From contig ONNL01000123.1 in NCBI GenBank assembly GCA_900319195.1, forward strand, positions 1 to 34,188: a DNA stretch of 34,188 nucleotides, given 5' to 3'. Each line of letters starts with the position of its first letter. The first letter of the stretch is position 1. The notes below the pieces were generated by a model, which ran no database searches, had not been told where the DNA came from, and was given only the letters and a program-made list of their open reading frames with translations. This DNA comes from an uncultured Ruminococcus sp. Lineage in GTDB: Bacteria > Bacillota > Clostridia > Oscillospirales > Ruminococcaceae. Shown piece after piece: positions 7,578 to 14,456 of the stretch. The translations under genes and the position numbers were made by a program.

Positions 7578-7613
7578 TAAATTAATAAATGAGCAGACAC
7601 TTGCTCCTTTGGT

Positions 7614-7642
7614 ATTATATCACAGTGAGATTATTTTGTCAA
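7614..7642 (-). promoter_or_regulatory. Consensus promoter of the SRP RNA / dnaX operon
   Basis: Minus-strand -35 TTGACA (7637-7642), 17-base spacer, -10 TATAAT (7614-7619): a perfect sigma-A promoter. Start near 7607, so about 30 bases of leader are probably trimmed from the SRP RNA. It stands back to back with the 7682-7709 promoter. Confidence 0.85.
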
Positions 7643-7681
7643 GGGTATCACATATATTTTCGATTTAACTAAATATATCGG

Positions 7682-7709
7682 TTGACAAATCGCTCCAAAG
7701 TGCTATAAT
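7682..7709 (+). promoter_or_regulatory. Promoter of the cohesin-like lipoprotein gene
   Basis: -35 TTGACA (7682-7687), 16-base spacer, -10 TATAAT (7704-7709). Start near 7716, leaving a leader of about 27 bases with AAGGAGG ahead of the ATG. Confidence 0.85.
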
Positions 7710-7742
7710 TGTAGAAAAGCCAGCATATAAGGAGGTCACACT

Positions 7743-8660
7743 ATGAAAAAGCTCAGTAAACTTATTGCCCTGCTCGCAGCAATGACATTCATGACAGGAG
7801 CATTTGCTTCATGCGGAGATATTGACGAAAACGGCGATGACGAGAGCCGCGGTCACTCCGTATCGGACGACGGGGAAGATGACGAAGATGATACGGACGA
7901 GGAAGATAACGACGACAAGGACGACGACGATAGCGGCAGCGATTACGCTGACGAAGACGAAAGCGACAGTACCGACAAGGATAAAGCTGATGAGAATGAG
8001 GACGACGACCGCAGAAGCCGACACAGAATGACTGACGGCGAGGAGGAAACGACCGCCGAAGAGCAGGAGGAAATAACTACGAAGAGCATCAGCTCCGATA
8101 TGGCAGACAATTTCTTGGATCACATCGAGACAGTTACCGGTGACGACGGCAAAATTACAGGCATACCGCTTCAAATCGTAGATTACGGCACAGACGCAGA
8201 CAATAAAGCGTCTGTATTGGTCATGTGGATCGACCTTATCGAGAACACCGATTATGTGTTCAACCATGAATACATCAAGCTCACCTTCAGGGTGGCTGAA
8301 GACGCTCCCGACGGCGATTATCCTTTGGATGTCAGCTTTGACTTCTCCAATGCTGAAGCCAAATATCCGAGCCTGCCCGAGAATACATATCCCGGTGTGA
8401 TAAAGGTGAATAACGGCATGGCAGAGCATAGATCCATTATTGACGACGGTTTTGCCTGCTATGTTGACGACGCTGCGTGCAGTCAAGGAGAAACGGTCGA
8501 TGTATATCTCTGCATGGAGAACAATCCCGGGATCGCTGCAATGAGCCATTTTGTGAAATATGATGCTGGGGCACTGGAGCTCCTGTCAGCCGAGCCCGTA
8601 GGTGAATTTGCCGATATTGCGGCTGATACAGCATCAAGAGCCACAGGCGGCGACAGGTGA
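7743..8660 (+). CDS. Acidic lipoprotein with two cohesin-like half modules
   Basis: 305 residues from an ATG with AAGGAGG seven bases upstream. Signal peptide with lipobox FASC (Cys 24), so a lipid-anchored surface protein. Residues about 25-105 are an extreme Asp/Glu linker. Residues about 118-228 read like the second half of a cohesin-type domain (VLVMWID ... LTFRVAEDAPDGDYPLDVSF ... PGVIKVNNG), and residues about 240-290 like the first half of one (GETVDVYLCMENNPGIAAMSHFVKYDAGALELLS). The order is thus C-half then N-half, and the protein stops in the middle of the second. Cohesins bind dockerins in cellulosomes, but a working cohesin is not assured here. It could be a remnant of a tandem-cohesin protein or a permuted fold. 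Monocistronic. Confidence 0.75.
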   Translation: MKKLSKLIALLAAMTFMTGAFASCGDIDENGDDESRGHSVSDDGEDDEDDTDEEDNDDKDDDDSGSDYADEDESDSTDKDKADENEDDDRRSRHRMTDGEEETTAEEQEEITTKSISSDMADNFLDHIETVTGDDGKITGIPLQIVDYGTDADNKASVLVMWIDLIENTDYVFNHEYIKLTFRVAEDAPDGDYPLDVSFDFSNAEAKYPSLPENTYPGVIKVNNGMAEHRSIIDDGFACYVDDAACSQGETVDVYLCMENNPGIAAMSHFVKYDAGALELLSAEPVGEFADIAADTASRATGGDR

Positions 8661-8716
8661 CAAGCCCCTCTTTTTCATATCAGCCGGATAAATTATTTAT
8701 ATATTTGTAAAAGCAC

Positions 8717-8745
8717 TTGCAAAATTCCGAAAATAGTAGTATAAT
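8717..8745 (+). promoter_or_regulatory. Promoter of the YfhO-family gene
   Basis: -35 TTGCAA (8717-8722), 17-base spacer, -10 TATAAT (8740-8745). Start near 8752, leader about 58 bases with AAAGGAGG before the TTG start. No clear terminator separates it from the lipoprotein gene upstream. Confidence 0.75.
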
Positions 8746-8809
8746 TAATAGTATTCTATATAATAGGGGATTATGGCTTTTGCCGCCCTGAATAAAGGAG
8801 GAACAACAC

Positions 8810-11800
8810 TTGTCAAAGTCAAAAACCGCGGCTTCTAAGAAGAAGTCGGGGGCAAGAGGTACAAATAATTTCACCAAGCTCCCGAAAAGAAGTTCCGCGG
8901 AGCTTCTCAATGCGAGAAACAGGGGAAAGCTCAGCATCATTTCGCTTATCCCTGCATTTCTGATACCCGCGCTGCTGACGCTTGCGGCGTATGCGTTTTT
9001 CAAGGTCTATCCCTTCGGTGACCGCTCAGTCCTCACTCTCGACCTCAACGGACAGTATGTCTACTACTTCGAGGCGCTCAGAAAAGCCTTCTGGGGCGAC
9101 GGCAGCATTTTCTACAACTGGAGCCGTAACCTCTCGGGCGGATTCATGGGCATAATCGGATACTATCTTGCAAGTCCGTTTACGCTTATCGTAATGCTCC
9201 TGCCAAAGAAAATGATGACGGAAAGCATCATGATAATGCAGATACTCAAGGTCGGCGCGGCAGGACTCACATTCAGTCTCTATGCACAGCGCTCGAAGAA
9301 CGTGAAGGCTCTCCAGTCCATTCTCTTCTCGACGGGCTATGCTATGATGAGCTATGTCGCAATACAGCTCATCGACCCCATGTGGATAGACGGACCGATC
9401 TTCCTTCCGCTCATAATCCTCGGCGTTGAGTACCTCATCGACGACGGAAGAAAGCTCAACTACATAATCCCGCTCGCACTCATGTTCATTGCCAACTTCT
9501 ACATCGGCTACATGGTCGCGATATTCGTTGCGATATACTTCGTTTACTACCTCTTCTTCGGCACAGGCCGCAAGTTCAAGGACTTCACGGAGTATATACA
9601 GACAGGTCTGCTCATGGTTGCGGCTACGGTCGTTGTAATGATGTGCAGTGCTATAATGATACTGCCCGTATACAATGCCCTCAAGCTCGGTAAGTTCAAC
9701 TTCACCGACCCGGTCTACGACTGGAGCAAGCACCTCTTCAAGCTCCCCGAGCTCGTTGCAACGCTCATGCCTAACCAGTATTATTCCGTAAACGTAGACG
9801 AGGGAACAGGCTATTACGGTCGCCCCGAGATATACTGCGGAGTTCTCACCGTGGTCATGCTCCCGCTGTTCTATATGAACAAGAACATCAAGAGAAACCG
9901 CAAGATAGGCTATTCTCTCATGCTTTTCGTGATGTACCTGAGTATGTACGAAAAGCCGATAAACATGATGTGGCACGGCGGTCAGGACCCGAACTGGCTC
10001 CCCTACAGATATTCGTTCATCATTTCGTTCATTCTCGTTTCAATGGCTGCGGACTGCTTCGGAAACCTCGACGGCTATAAGCTCTCGCTGAAACAGGTCG
10101 TTGGTACATTTGCAGGCATTTTCGCGGCAGTATTCATATTTGCCGAGCTCATGCCCACCTACAAGTACAGTGACGCAAAGGGCTACAAGTACGCTGCTAT
10201 ATGGCCGTATACAGCCGAAACAGGAGAATACGCAAAGCAGGTGTTCCTCGGAACTCTCGCTATCGGTGTTCTGCTTGCCGCAGCTTATCTCGCTTTTGTA
10301 TACAGCTATAACACCACCAAAAACAAGGGAGCAAGGACAACGCTCACTCTCATGGTCGCTTGTGTCGTATTCTTTGAGGCAGGCTATAATGCCTATGATA
10401 CCTTCCGCAAGATAGACATGGAGGTAAGCTATCAGGACAGGATAACCTATGAGGAAATAATGAACTGTGACGCGGTAACAGACAAGCTCACCGAATATGA
10501 TGACGGCTTCTACCGCTCTGAAAAGACCTATAACCGTATGGTCAACGACGATATCGCATACGGAATAAAGGGACTTTCTCACTCAAGCTCGGTAATGAAC
10601 ACCAAGATACTCAAGTTCCTTGAGGCAGCAGGATATTTCACACAGAGCTTTGAATCCAAGTATTTCAGCGGAAATACCATTTCCGACTCGCTCCTCGGAG
10701 TCAAGTATGTTATTGATTCTCCCGACGATACGACAAGAAAGAACATTCCTGTCAGCCCGTACTACACAAAGCTCTTCTCCTCATCATATAAGCATGAGAG
10801 CGCAGGACAGCTCAAGGATTACGGTATCGACTACTACGAGAACCCATATGCACTTTCTTTGGGCTATGCCGCAGATGACGATATTCTCAAGCTCGGCGCT
10901 CTCGGAAACGATAACCCCTTCAACAGCGTTAACAACTACCTCAGCTCACTTACGGGCAACACAGCGGATTATTCGGCTGACCCGATAGTCCCCAAGCAGT
11001 ATTTCGTACAGTTCCTCTATGACGAAATAAAGTTCGACGAGGCACAGGTATATCAGCACACTTATACCGACCCCAACGGCACTCCCAACGACCCCACGGA
11101 CGATATCCCGCAGAATTGCTATGAGGCTCTCGCAGGAAGCGGAAACAAGGACGTCAATGTCCACATAACCGCTCCCGTTGACGGCGACTACTACGTTCAC
11201 GTATCGGCAAAGATAAGAAAGTCAGCAGGGCTTTACGTTTCAACCGAGAAGGACGAAAACGGCAACTTCATCAACCACCAGAGCCGAGGAATGTACTTCG
11301 ATACAAACTCCGCTCCTATCGTGAGACTCGGAAACTTCACCGCAGGTCAGGAGATCGAGGTCAGATTTGCTATTCAGGCAACGGGTGAAGCGACCTATGA
11401 CGGTCATGACGACTACATCATGACAAATGTCGGTGAGGGACAGGATTTCCAGTTTGCATACATTGATATGGACGCATTCTCACAGGATATCGCTACTCTT
11501 AATGTAAACCCGTGGGTGCTTGATACAGACAAGACAAATGACCGCTACCTTGAGGGCACGGTAAATATCGGTGAGGGACAGATATTCGCTACTTCTATCC
11601 CATACGAGCCCGGCTGGACGATCAAGGTAGACGGCAAGAAGGTAGACAGCCTTGTCGTTGAGACAAAAAATGAGGACGGCTCTACAACGCTCTCCAATAA
11701 GGAAGGCAGCGAGGGAGTTGTCGAGATACTCAACGCGATGATAGGCATAAAGCTTGCACCAGGCAAGCACACTATCACAATGAAGTATACTCCCCCCGGA

Positions 11801-12292
11801 TTCAATACGGGCGTTGTAACGCTTATCCTCGGAATCGGCGTGCTCGTTTACTTCTTCATCTACGACAGAAAGCACAACAAGGTGCTCATCGAGAGACGCA
11901 AGGAGAAGGAACGCAAAAAGAACGGCGAGCCTGCCGATGAAACTCCCGAGAGCAGCGATACTATCGACGAGAACGGCGCTGCACCGCAGAAAACGAAGGT
12001 GCAGATAATCAAGTCGAAGGCGAAGGACACCATTAACGAGACTGTTGAGACTGACGCTCAGAAGGCTGCACGCGAAAGAGCAGAGGCTGAGGCTGAAAAG
12101 CTGAACGAGAAGAATCAGCAGCTTATCGAAAACGGCGAGAAGTTCATCGAGGGACTTGAAAAGACCGAGGAGAAGGCTGAAGAGGCTGTTGCCGAAGCCG
12201 AGGAAAAGCTCCCCGAGACCGTTAAGCCGAACAACAATAACAACACCAAAAAGAACAGCGGCGGCAAGAAAAAGCACAAGAAAAAGAAGTGA
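8810..12292 (+). CDS. YfhO-family multi-pass membrane protein with charged C-terminal tail
   Basis: 1160 residues from a TTG start with AAAGGAGG eight bases upstream. After a basic N-terminal tail of about 40 residues come a dozen or so transmembrane helices (about 40-510), with the family-typical first outer loop LTLDLNGQYVYYFEALR and a WIDGPIFLPLIILG segment. A large extracytoplasmic beta-rich region (about 530-1000) is followed by a last TM (GVVTLILGIGVLVYFFIY) and a Lys/Glu-rich coiled tail ending in poly-Lys. The YfhO family has a GT-C fold; B. subtilis YfhO is known to act in glycosylation of lipoteichoic acid from lipid-linked sugars, so a similar envelope role is inferred. It is longer than the roughly 860 residues usual for the family, mainly through the tail. 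It ends at a strong terminator. Confidence 0.88.
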   Translation: MSKSKTAASKKKSGARGTNNFTKLPKRSSAELLNARNRGKLSIISLIPAFLIPALLTLAAYAFFKVYPFGDRSVLTLDLNGQYVYYFEALRKAFWGDGSIFYNWSRNLSGGFMGIIGYYLASPFTLIVMLLPKKMMTESIMIMQILKVGAAGLTFSLYAQRSKNVKALQSILFSTGYAMMSYVAIQLIDPMWIDGPIFLPLIILGVEYLIDDGRKLNYIIPLALMFIANFYIGYMVAIFVAIYFVYYLFFGTGRKFKDFTEYIQTGLLMVAATVVVMMCSAIMILPVYNALKLGKFNFTDPVYDWSKHLFKLPELVATLMPNQYYSVNVDEGTGYYGRPEIYCGVLTVVMLPLFYMNKNIKRNRKIGYSLMLFVMYLSMYEKPINMMWHGGQDPNWLPYRYSFIISFILVSMAADCFGNLDGYKLSLKQVVGTFAGIFAAVFIFAELMPTYKYSDAKGYKYAAIWPYTAETGEYAKQVFLGTLAIGVLLAAAYLAFVYSYNTTKNKGARTTLTLMVACVVFFEAGYNAYDTFRKIDMEVSYQDRITYEEIMNCDAVTDKLTEYDDGFYRSEKTYNRMVNDDIAYGIKGLSHSSSVMNTKILKFLEAAGYFTQSFESKYFSGNTISDSLLGVKYVIDSPDDTTRKNIPVSPYYTKLFSSSYKHESAGQLKDYGIDYYENPYALSLGYAADDDILKLGALGNDNPFNSVNNYLSSLTGNTADYSADPIVPKQYFVQFLYDEIKFDEAQVYQHTYTDPNGTPNDPTDDIPQNCYEALAGSGNKDVNVHITAPVDGDYYVHVSAKIRKSAGLYVSTEKDENGNFINHQSRGMYFDTNSAPIVRLGNFTAGQEIEVRFAIQATGEATYDGHDDYIMTNVGEGQDFQFAYIDMDAFSQDIATLNVNPWVLDTDKTNDRYLEGTVNIGEGQIFATSIPYEPGWTIKVDGKKVDSLVVETKNEDGSTTLSNKEGSEGVVEILNAMIGIKLAPGKHTITMKYTPPGFNTGVVTLILGIGVLVYFFIYDRKHNKVLIERRKEKERKKNGEPADETPESSDTIDENGAAPQKTKVQIIKSKAKDTINETVETDAQKAARERAEAEAEKLNEKNQQLIENGEKFIEGLEKTEEKAEEAVAEAEEKLPETVKPNNNNNTKKNSGGKKKHKKKK

Positions 12293-12299
12293 TACAACG

Positions 12300-12331
12300 G
12301 CGGACAGTCCACGGTGACTGTCCGCTTTTTT
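12300..12331 (+). terminator. Rho-independent terminator of the YfhO gene
   Basis: Perfect 10-bp arms GCGGACAGTC (12300-12309) and GACTGTCCGC (12316-12325), 6-base loop, then six T. It starts 8 bases after the stop codon. Confidence 0.92.
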
Positions 12332-12359
12332 GCGTATATGGAAGCTTTATGTATATTTT

Positions 12360-12399
12360 ATCGAGGAATTTCTTCTGTGACAGAGGCTTTCCCCCGATA
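12360..12399 (+). repeat. Decayed copy D of the ATCGGGGAAG hairpin family
   Basis: The stretch ATCGAGGAA ... CAGAGGCTTTCCCCCGAT aligns with the hairpins at 4663 and 18676 but has lost several pairs. No T run follows. It is probably a degenerate member of the dispersed terminator repeat. Confidence 0.5.
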
Positions 12400-12442
12400 G
12401 ATCCACGCAAAGCTACTGTGTTTGTGCCGCGGCAATTCCGTG

Positions 12443-12458
12443 TTTTTTTTTTTTTTTT
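12443..12458 (+). repeat. Homopolymer of 16 T upstream of a promoter
   Basis: Sixteen consecutive T, ending 16 bases before the -35 box at 12475. It may act as an AT-rich UP element and is a candidate for slippage. Confidence 0.9.
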
Positions 12459-12474
12459 ATTTACAATTTGTTCA

Positions 12475-12503
12475 TTGCAATTTTGTATAATCTATGGTAT
12501 AAT
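12475..12503 (+). promoter_or_regulatory. Promoter of the GGDEF/EAL gene
   Basis: -35 TTGCAA (12475-12480), 17-base spacer, -10 TATAAT (12498-12503). A second TATAAT lies at 12486-12491 with a poor -35. Start near 12509-12511, giving a leader of about 118 bases. Confidence 0.75.
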
Positions 12504-12508
12504 GATAA

Positions 12509-12624
12509 AGGTGGAGACTGTCTGTTTGGCAGTGTTCCGCTCTTACGGGATATATCAGACAAAAAGCACCTCTTTTTTGCTTTTAGCTCTACATATTCGG
12601 TACACATTTTATTACAGGAGGTGC
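12509..12624 (+). promoter_or_regulatory. Structured leader with mutually exclusive pairings at the Shine-Dalgarno
   Basis: Fold 1 nests three stems: P1 AGGTG (12509-12513) with CACCT (12567-12571); P2 TGTCTG (12519-12524) with CAGACA (12556-12561); P3 GTGTTCCG (12532-12539) with CGGGATAT (12546-12553, some G-U pairs) around a 6-base loop. Fold 2 pairs GCACCTCTT (12566-12574) with AGGAGGTGC (12616-12624), nine pairs with one G-U, hiding the whole ribosome binding site of the downstream gene. The CACCT segment cannot be in both. This is the layout of an RNA switch acting on translation. No known riboswitch class was recognised, and the pairings were found by eye without energy calculation. Confidence 0.5.
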
Positions 12625-12627
12625 AGT

Positions 12628-14370
12628 ATGAAAACAGATTTAAACAAGCGTGTCATGAACAGATCACTTGACAAATTGGCACCAGAGAAAAAAGCACCAA
12701 CATCGACATACATTATACTACTTGTTTCATATATAATTGCTGACATTGTTGTCAGCGTCACAGCAAACGCAAAGGGGAGCATCTCTCTTGCGGGAATGTC
12801 TATATCCATATACGCATTTGCAGGAGTTTTTTCATCAGTCGCTAACATCTGTGTCATATTGATGACAATATTCTGCGGCAAGAAGGGTTACATTACCTCG
12901 ATGATAGTGCTGCTTGTACAGCTCCCGATAATACTTATGGGCGTTATCGGGCAGCACAATCTCAACAGTCTGCCGGGAGTTTTCGGCAACATACTTGCTG
13001 TCATAGCAATAACGGCTGTATTTTTGTACAACCAAAAGGTCAACCGCGCTCATAATGAGATAAGGCGGCAGGCGGTAACGGATACGCTGACGGGGCTGCC
13101 GAATATGTACGCAACATTCAGGCTCATAGGCGACCTGCTAAAGAGCGAGATACCGTTTGTGAATGTCACCATAAATATCAACGGCTTCAAGAGCCTGAAC
13201 GAGACAATGGGCTATAACGCAGGAAATACTCTGCTGATAGAAGCTGCTAAGCGCCTGCGGGCGCTGTGTGAGAGCGGAGATACGGGTACCGTGGACTTTA
13301 TCACTCACCTCAGCAGCGACGAATTTGCTCTCATAATCCGCGATTTCAAAAGCGAGGACGAAGCGCTCAACACCATAAAGATGTACGACGCTGCCCTCAA
13401 CGAGAAGTTCACTATCGACGACTGCGACCTCTACATGACGGCAAGCTTCGGATATGTCTGCTGTCCGTCGGAGGCTGATAGTGTCGATAACGCCTGTGCT
13501 TATGCTACGGCGGCAATGCGCGAGGTCAAGAGGCATAACAGCAGCAACCATATCCTGCACTTCACTCCCGACCTCCTCAAAGAGAGCCATACCCTTGAGA
13601 TCGAGGGCAAGATAAGAGCCGCTCTTGAAAATGACACGATATTCTTCAACCTACAGCCGCAGTTTTCCATATCTCATGAGCTTAGAGGCTTTGAGGCTCT
13701 CGCTCGTATGAAGGACGCTGACGGAAGCTTCATAAGCCCCGGGGAATTCATTCCCGTTGCGGAAAAGGTCGGACTTGTTGACAAGGTGGACGGCGCTGTT
13801 TTCAGAAAGGCTGCGATATTCCTCGGAGACCTCATGAAACGGACAGAGCTCGATATTATGCTCAGTGTCAATGTCTCGGTGCGTCACCTCATGAAGAATG
13901 ATTTCATCGAGGAGGTGCGCGATGTCCTCAGAGACAGCGGTATTCCACCGAAAAATCTCGAAATAGAGATAACTGAGTCCATCATGATAGAGTCTGTTGA
14001 CAGGGCGCTCCTGTGCATTCATGAGCTTGAAAACATGGGCGTCAAGATAGCGATCGACGATTTCGGTACAGGCTACTCGTCGCTGAGCTATCTGCACAGA
14101 TTCCCCGCTAATCTGCTGAAAATAGACAAGTCCTTCATCGACGACATGAATTCGAGCAAGTCCTCGAAGGAATATGTTGCCGCTATCATCTCTATCGGTC
14201 ACATCATGGGATTTGATGTCATATCCGAGGGTGTAGAGGAGGACGACCAGCTCGATACTCTGAGGGAGATAGGCTGCGATTTTATTCAGGGCTATATCTG
14301 GGGCAAGCCGCTCATGCCTGACGCTGCTGAGGAGCTTGTTATGAAGTGCAGCGAGCAGAAAAATGCGTGA
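12628..14370 (+). CDS. Membrane protein with degenerate GGDEF and intact EAL domain, probable c-di-GMP phosphodiesterase
   Basis: 580 residues from the ATG at 12628, preceded by AGGAGG; the frame is open 113 codons further up but without protein-like features. Four transmembrane helices (about 27-135) form the input module. The GGDEF domain (about 145-312) keeps DTLTGLPN but has LSSDEF (228-233) where GG(D/E)EF is required, so cyclase activity is unlikely; it may bind GTP as a regulatory domain. The EAL domain (about 325-575) keeps its catalytic set: E356 in FEALAR, N415, E450, D477-D478 in IDDFGTGYSS, K498, E534 in EGVE. It should hydrolyse c-di-GMP to pGpG. Expression may depend on the leader at 12509-12624. 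Monocistronic, ending at the hairpin at 14392. Confidence 0.9.
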   Translation: MKTDLNKRVMNRSLDKLAPEKKAPTSTYIILLVSYIIADIVVSVTANAKGSISLAGMSISIYAFAGVFSSVANICVILMTIFCGKKGYITSMIVLLVQLPIILMGVIGQHNLNSLPGVFGNILAVIAITAVFLYNQKVNRAHNEIRRQAVTDTLTGLPNMYATFRLIGDLLKSEIPFVNVTININGFKSLNETMGYNAGNTLLIEAAKRLRALCESGDTGTVDFITHLSSDEFALIIRDFKSEDEALNTIKMYDAALNEKFTIDDCDLYMTASFGYVCCPSEADSVDNACAYATAAMREVKRHNSSNHILHFTPDLLKESHTLEIEGKIRAALENDTIFFNLQPQFSISHELRGFEALARMKDADGSFISPGEFIPVAEKVGLVDKVDGAVFRKAAIFLGDLMKRTELDIMLSVNVSVRHLMKNDFIEEVRDVLRDSGIPPKNLEIEITESIMIESVDRALLCIHELENMGVKIAIDDFGTGYSSLSYLHRFPANLLKIDKSFIDDMNSSKSSKEYVAAIISIGHIMGFDVISEGVEEDDQLDTLREIGCDFIQGYIWGKPLMPDAAEELVMKCSEQKNA

Positions 14371-14391
14371 ATGCTATTATAAAGATAAAAT

Positions 14392-14423
14392 ACGGGCAAG
14401 GGACATTTAATTCCCCTGCCCGT
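14392..14423. terminator. Bidirectional terminator hairpin between convergent genes
   Basis: Arms 14392-14403 and 14412-14423 pair at 11 of 12 positions (ACGGGCA with TGCCCGT as core). AT-rich tails on both sides (TATTTCATT on plus, ATTTTATCTTT on minus) suit either direction. Confidence 0.7.
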
Positions 14424-14456
14424 TATTTCATTATCCGGGGTATCTTAGATCATCCA

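Noticed and set aside
7809..8549. Open frame of 246 codons on the minus strand, apparently hydrophobic.
   Set aside because: It is the antisense of the Asp/Glu-rich linker, which reads as Val/Ile on the other strand; no start signals.
9026..9976. Open frame of 316 codons on the minus strand.
   Set aside because: It mirrors the YfhO gene, has no ribosome binding site and a His/Glu/Tyr-rich composition typical of an antisense shadow.
12395..12440. CCACGCAAAGCTAC resembles the core of a class I c-di-GMP riboswitch upstream of a c-di-GMP gene.
   Set aside because: The required second half (CCAGGTTGCCG-type segment) is absent and the stretch lies upstream of the predicted promoter, so it would not be in the mRNA.
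12289..12627. 113-codon upstream extension of the GGDEF/EAL frame.
   Set aside because: It runs through the YfhO terminator, a T16 tract (poly-Phe) and the promoter; the ATG at 12628 has a perfect ribosome binding site.
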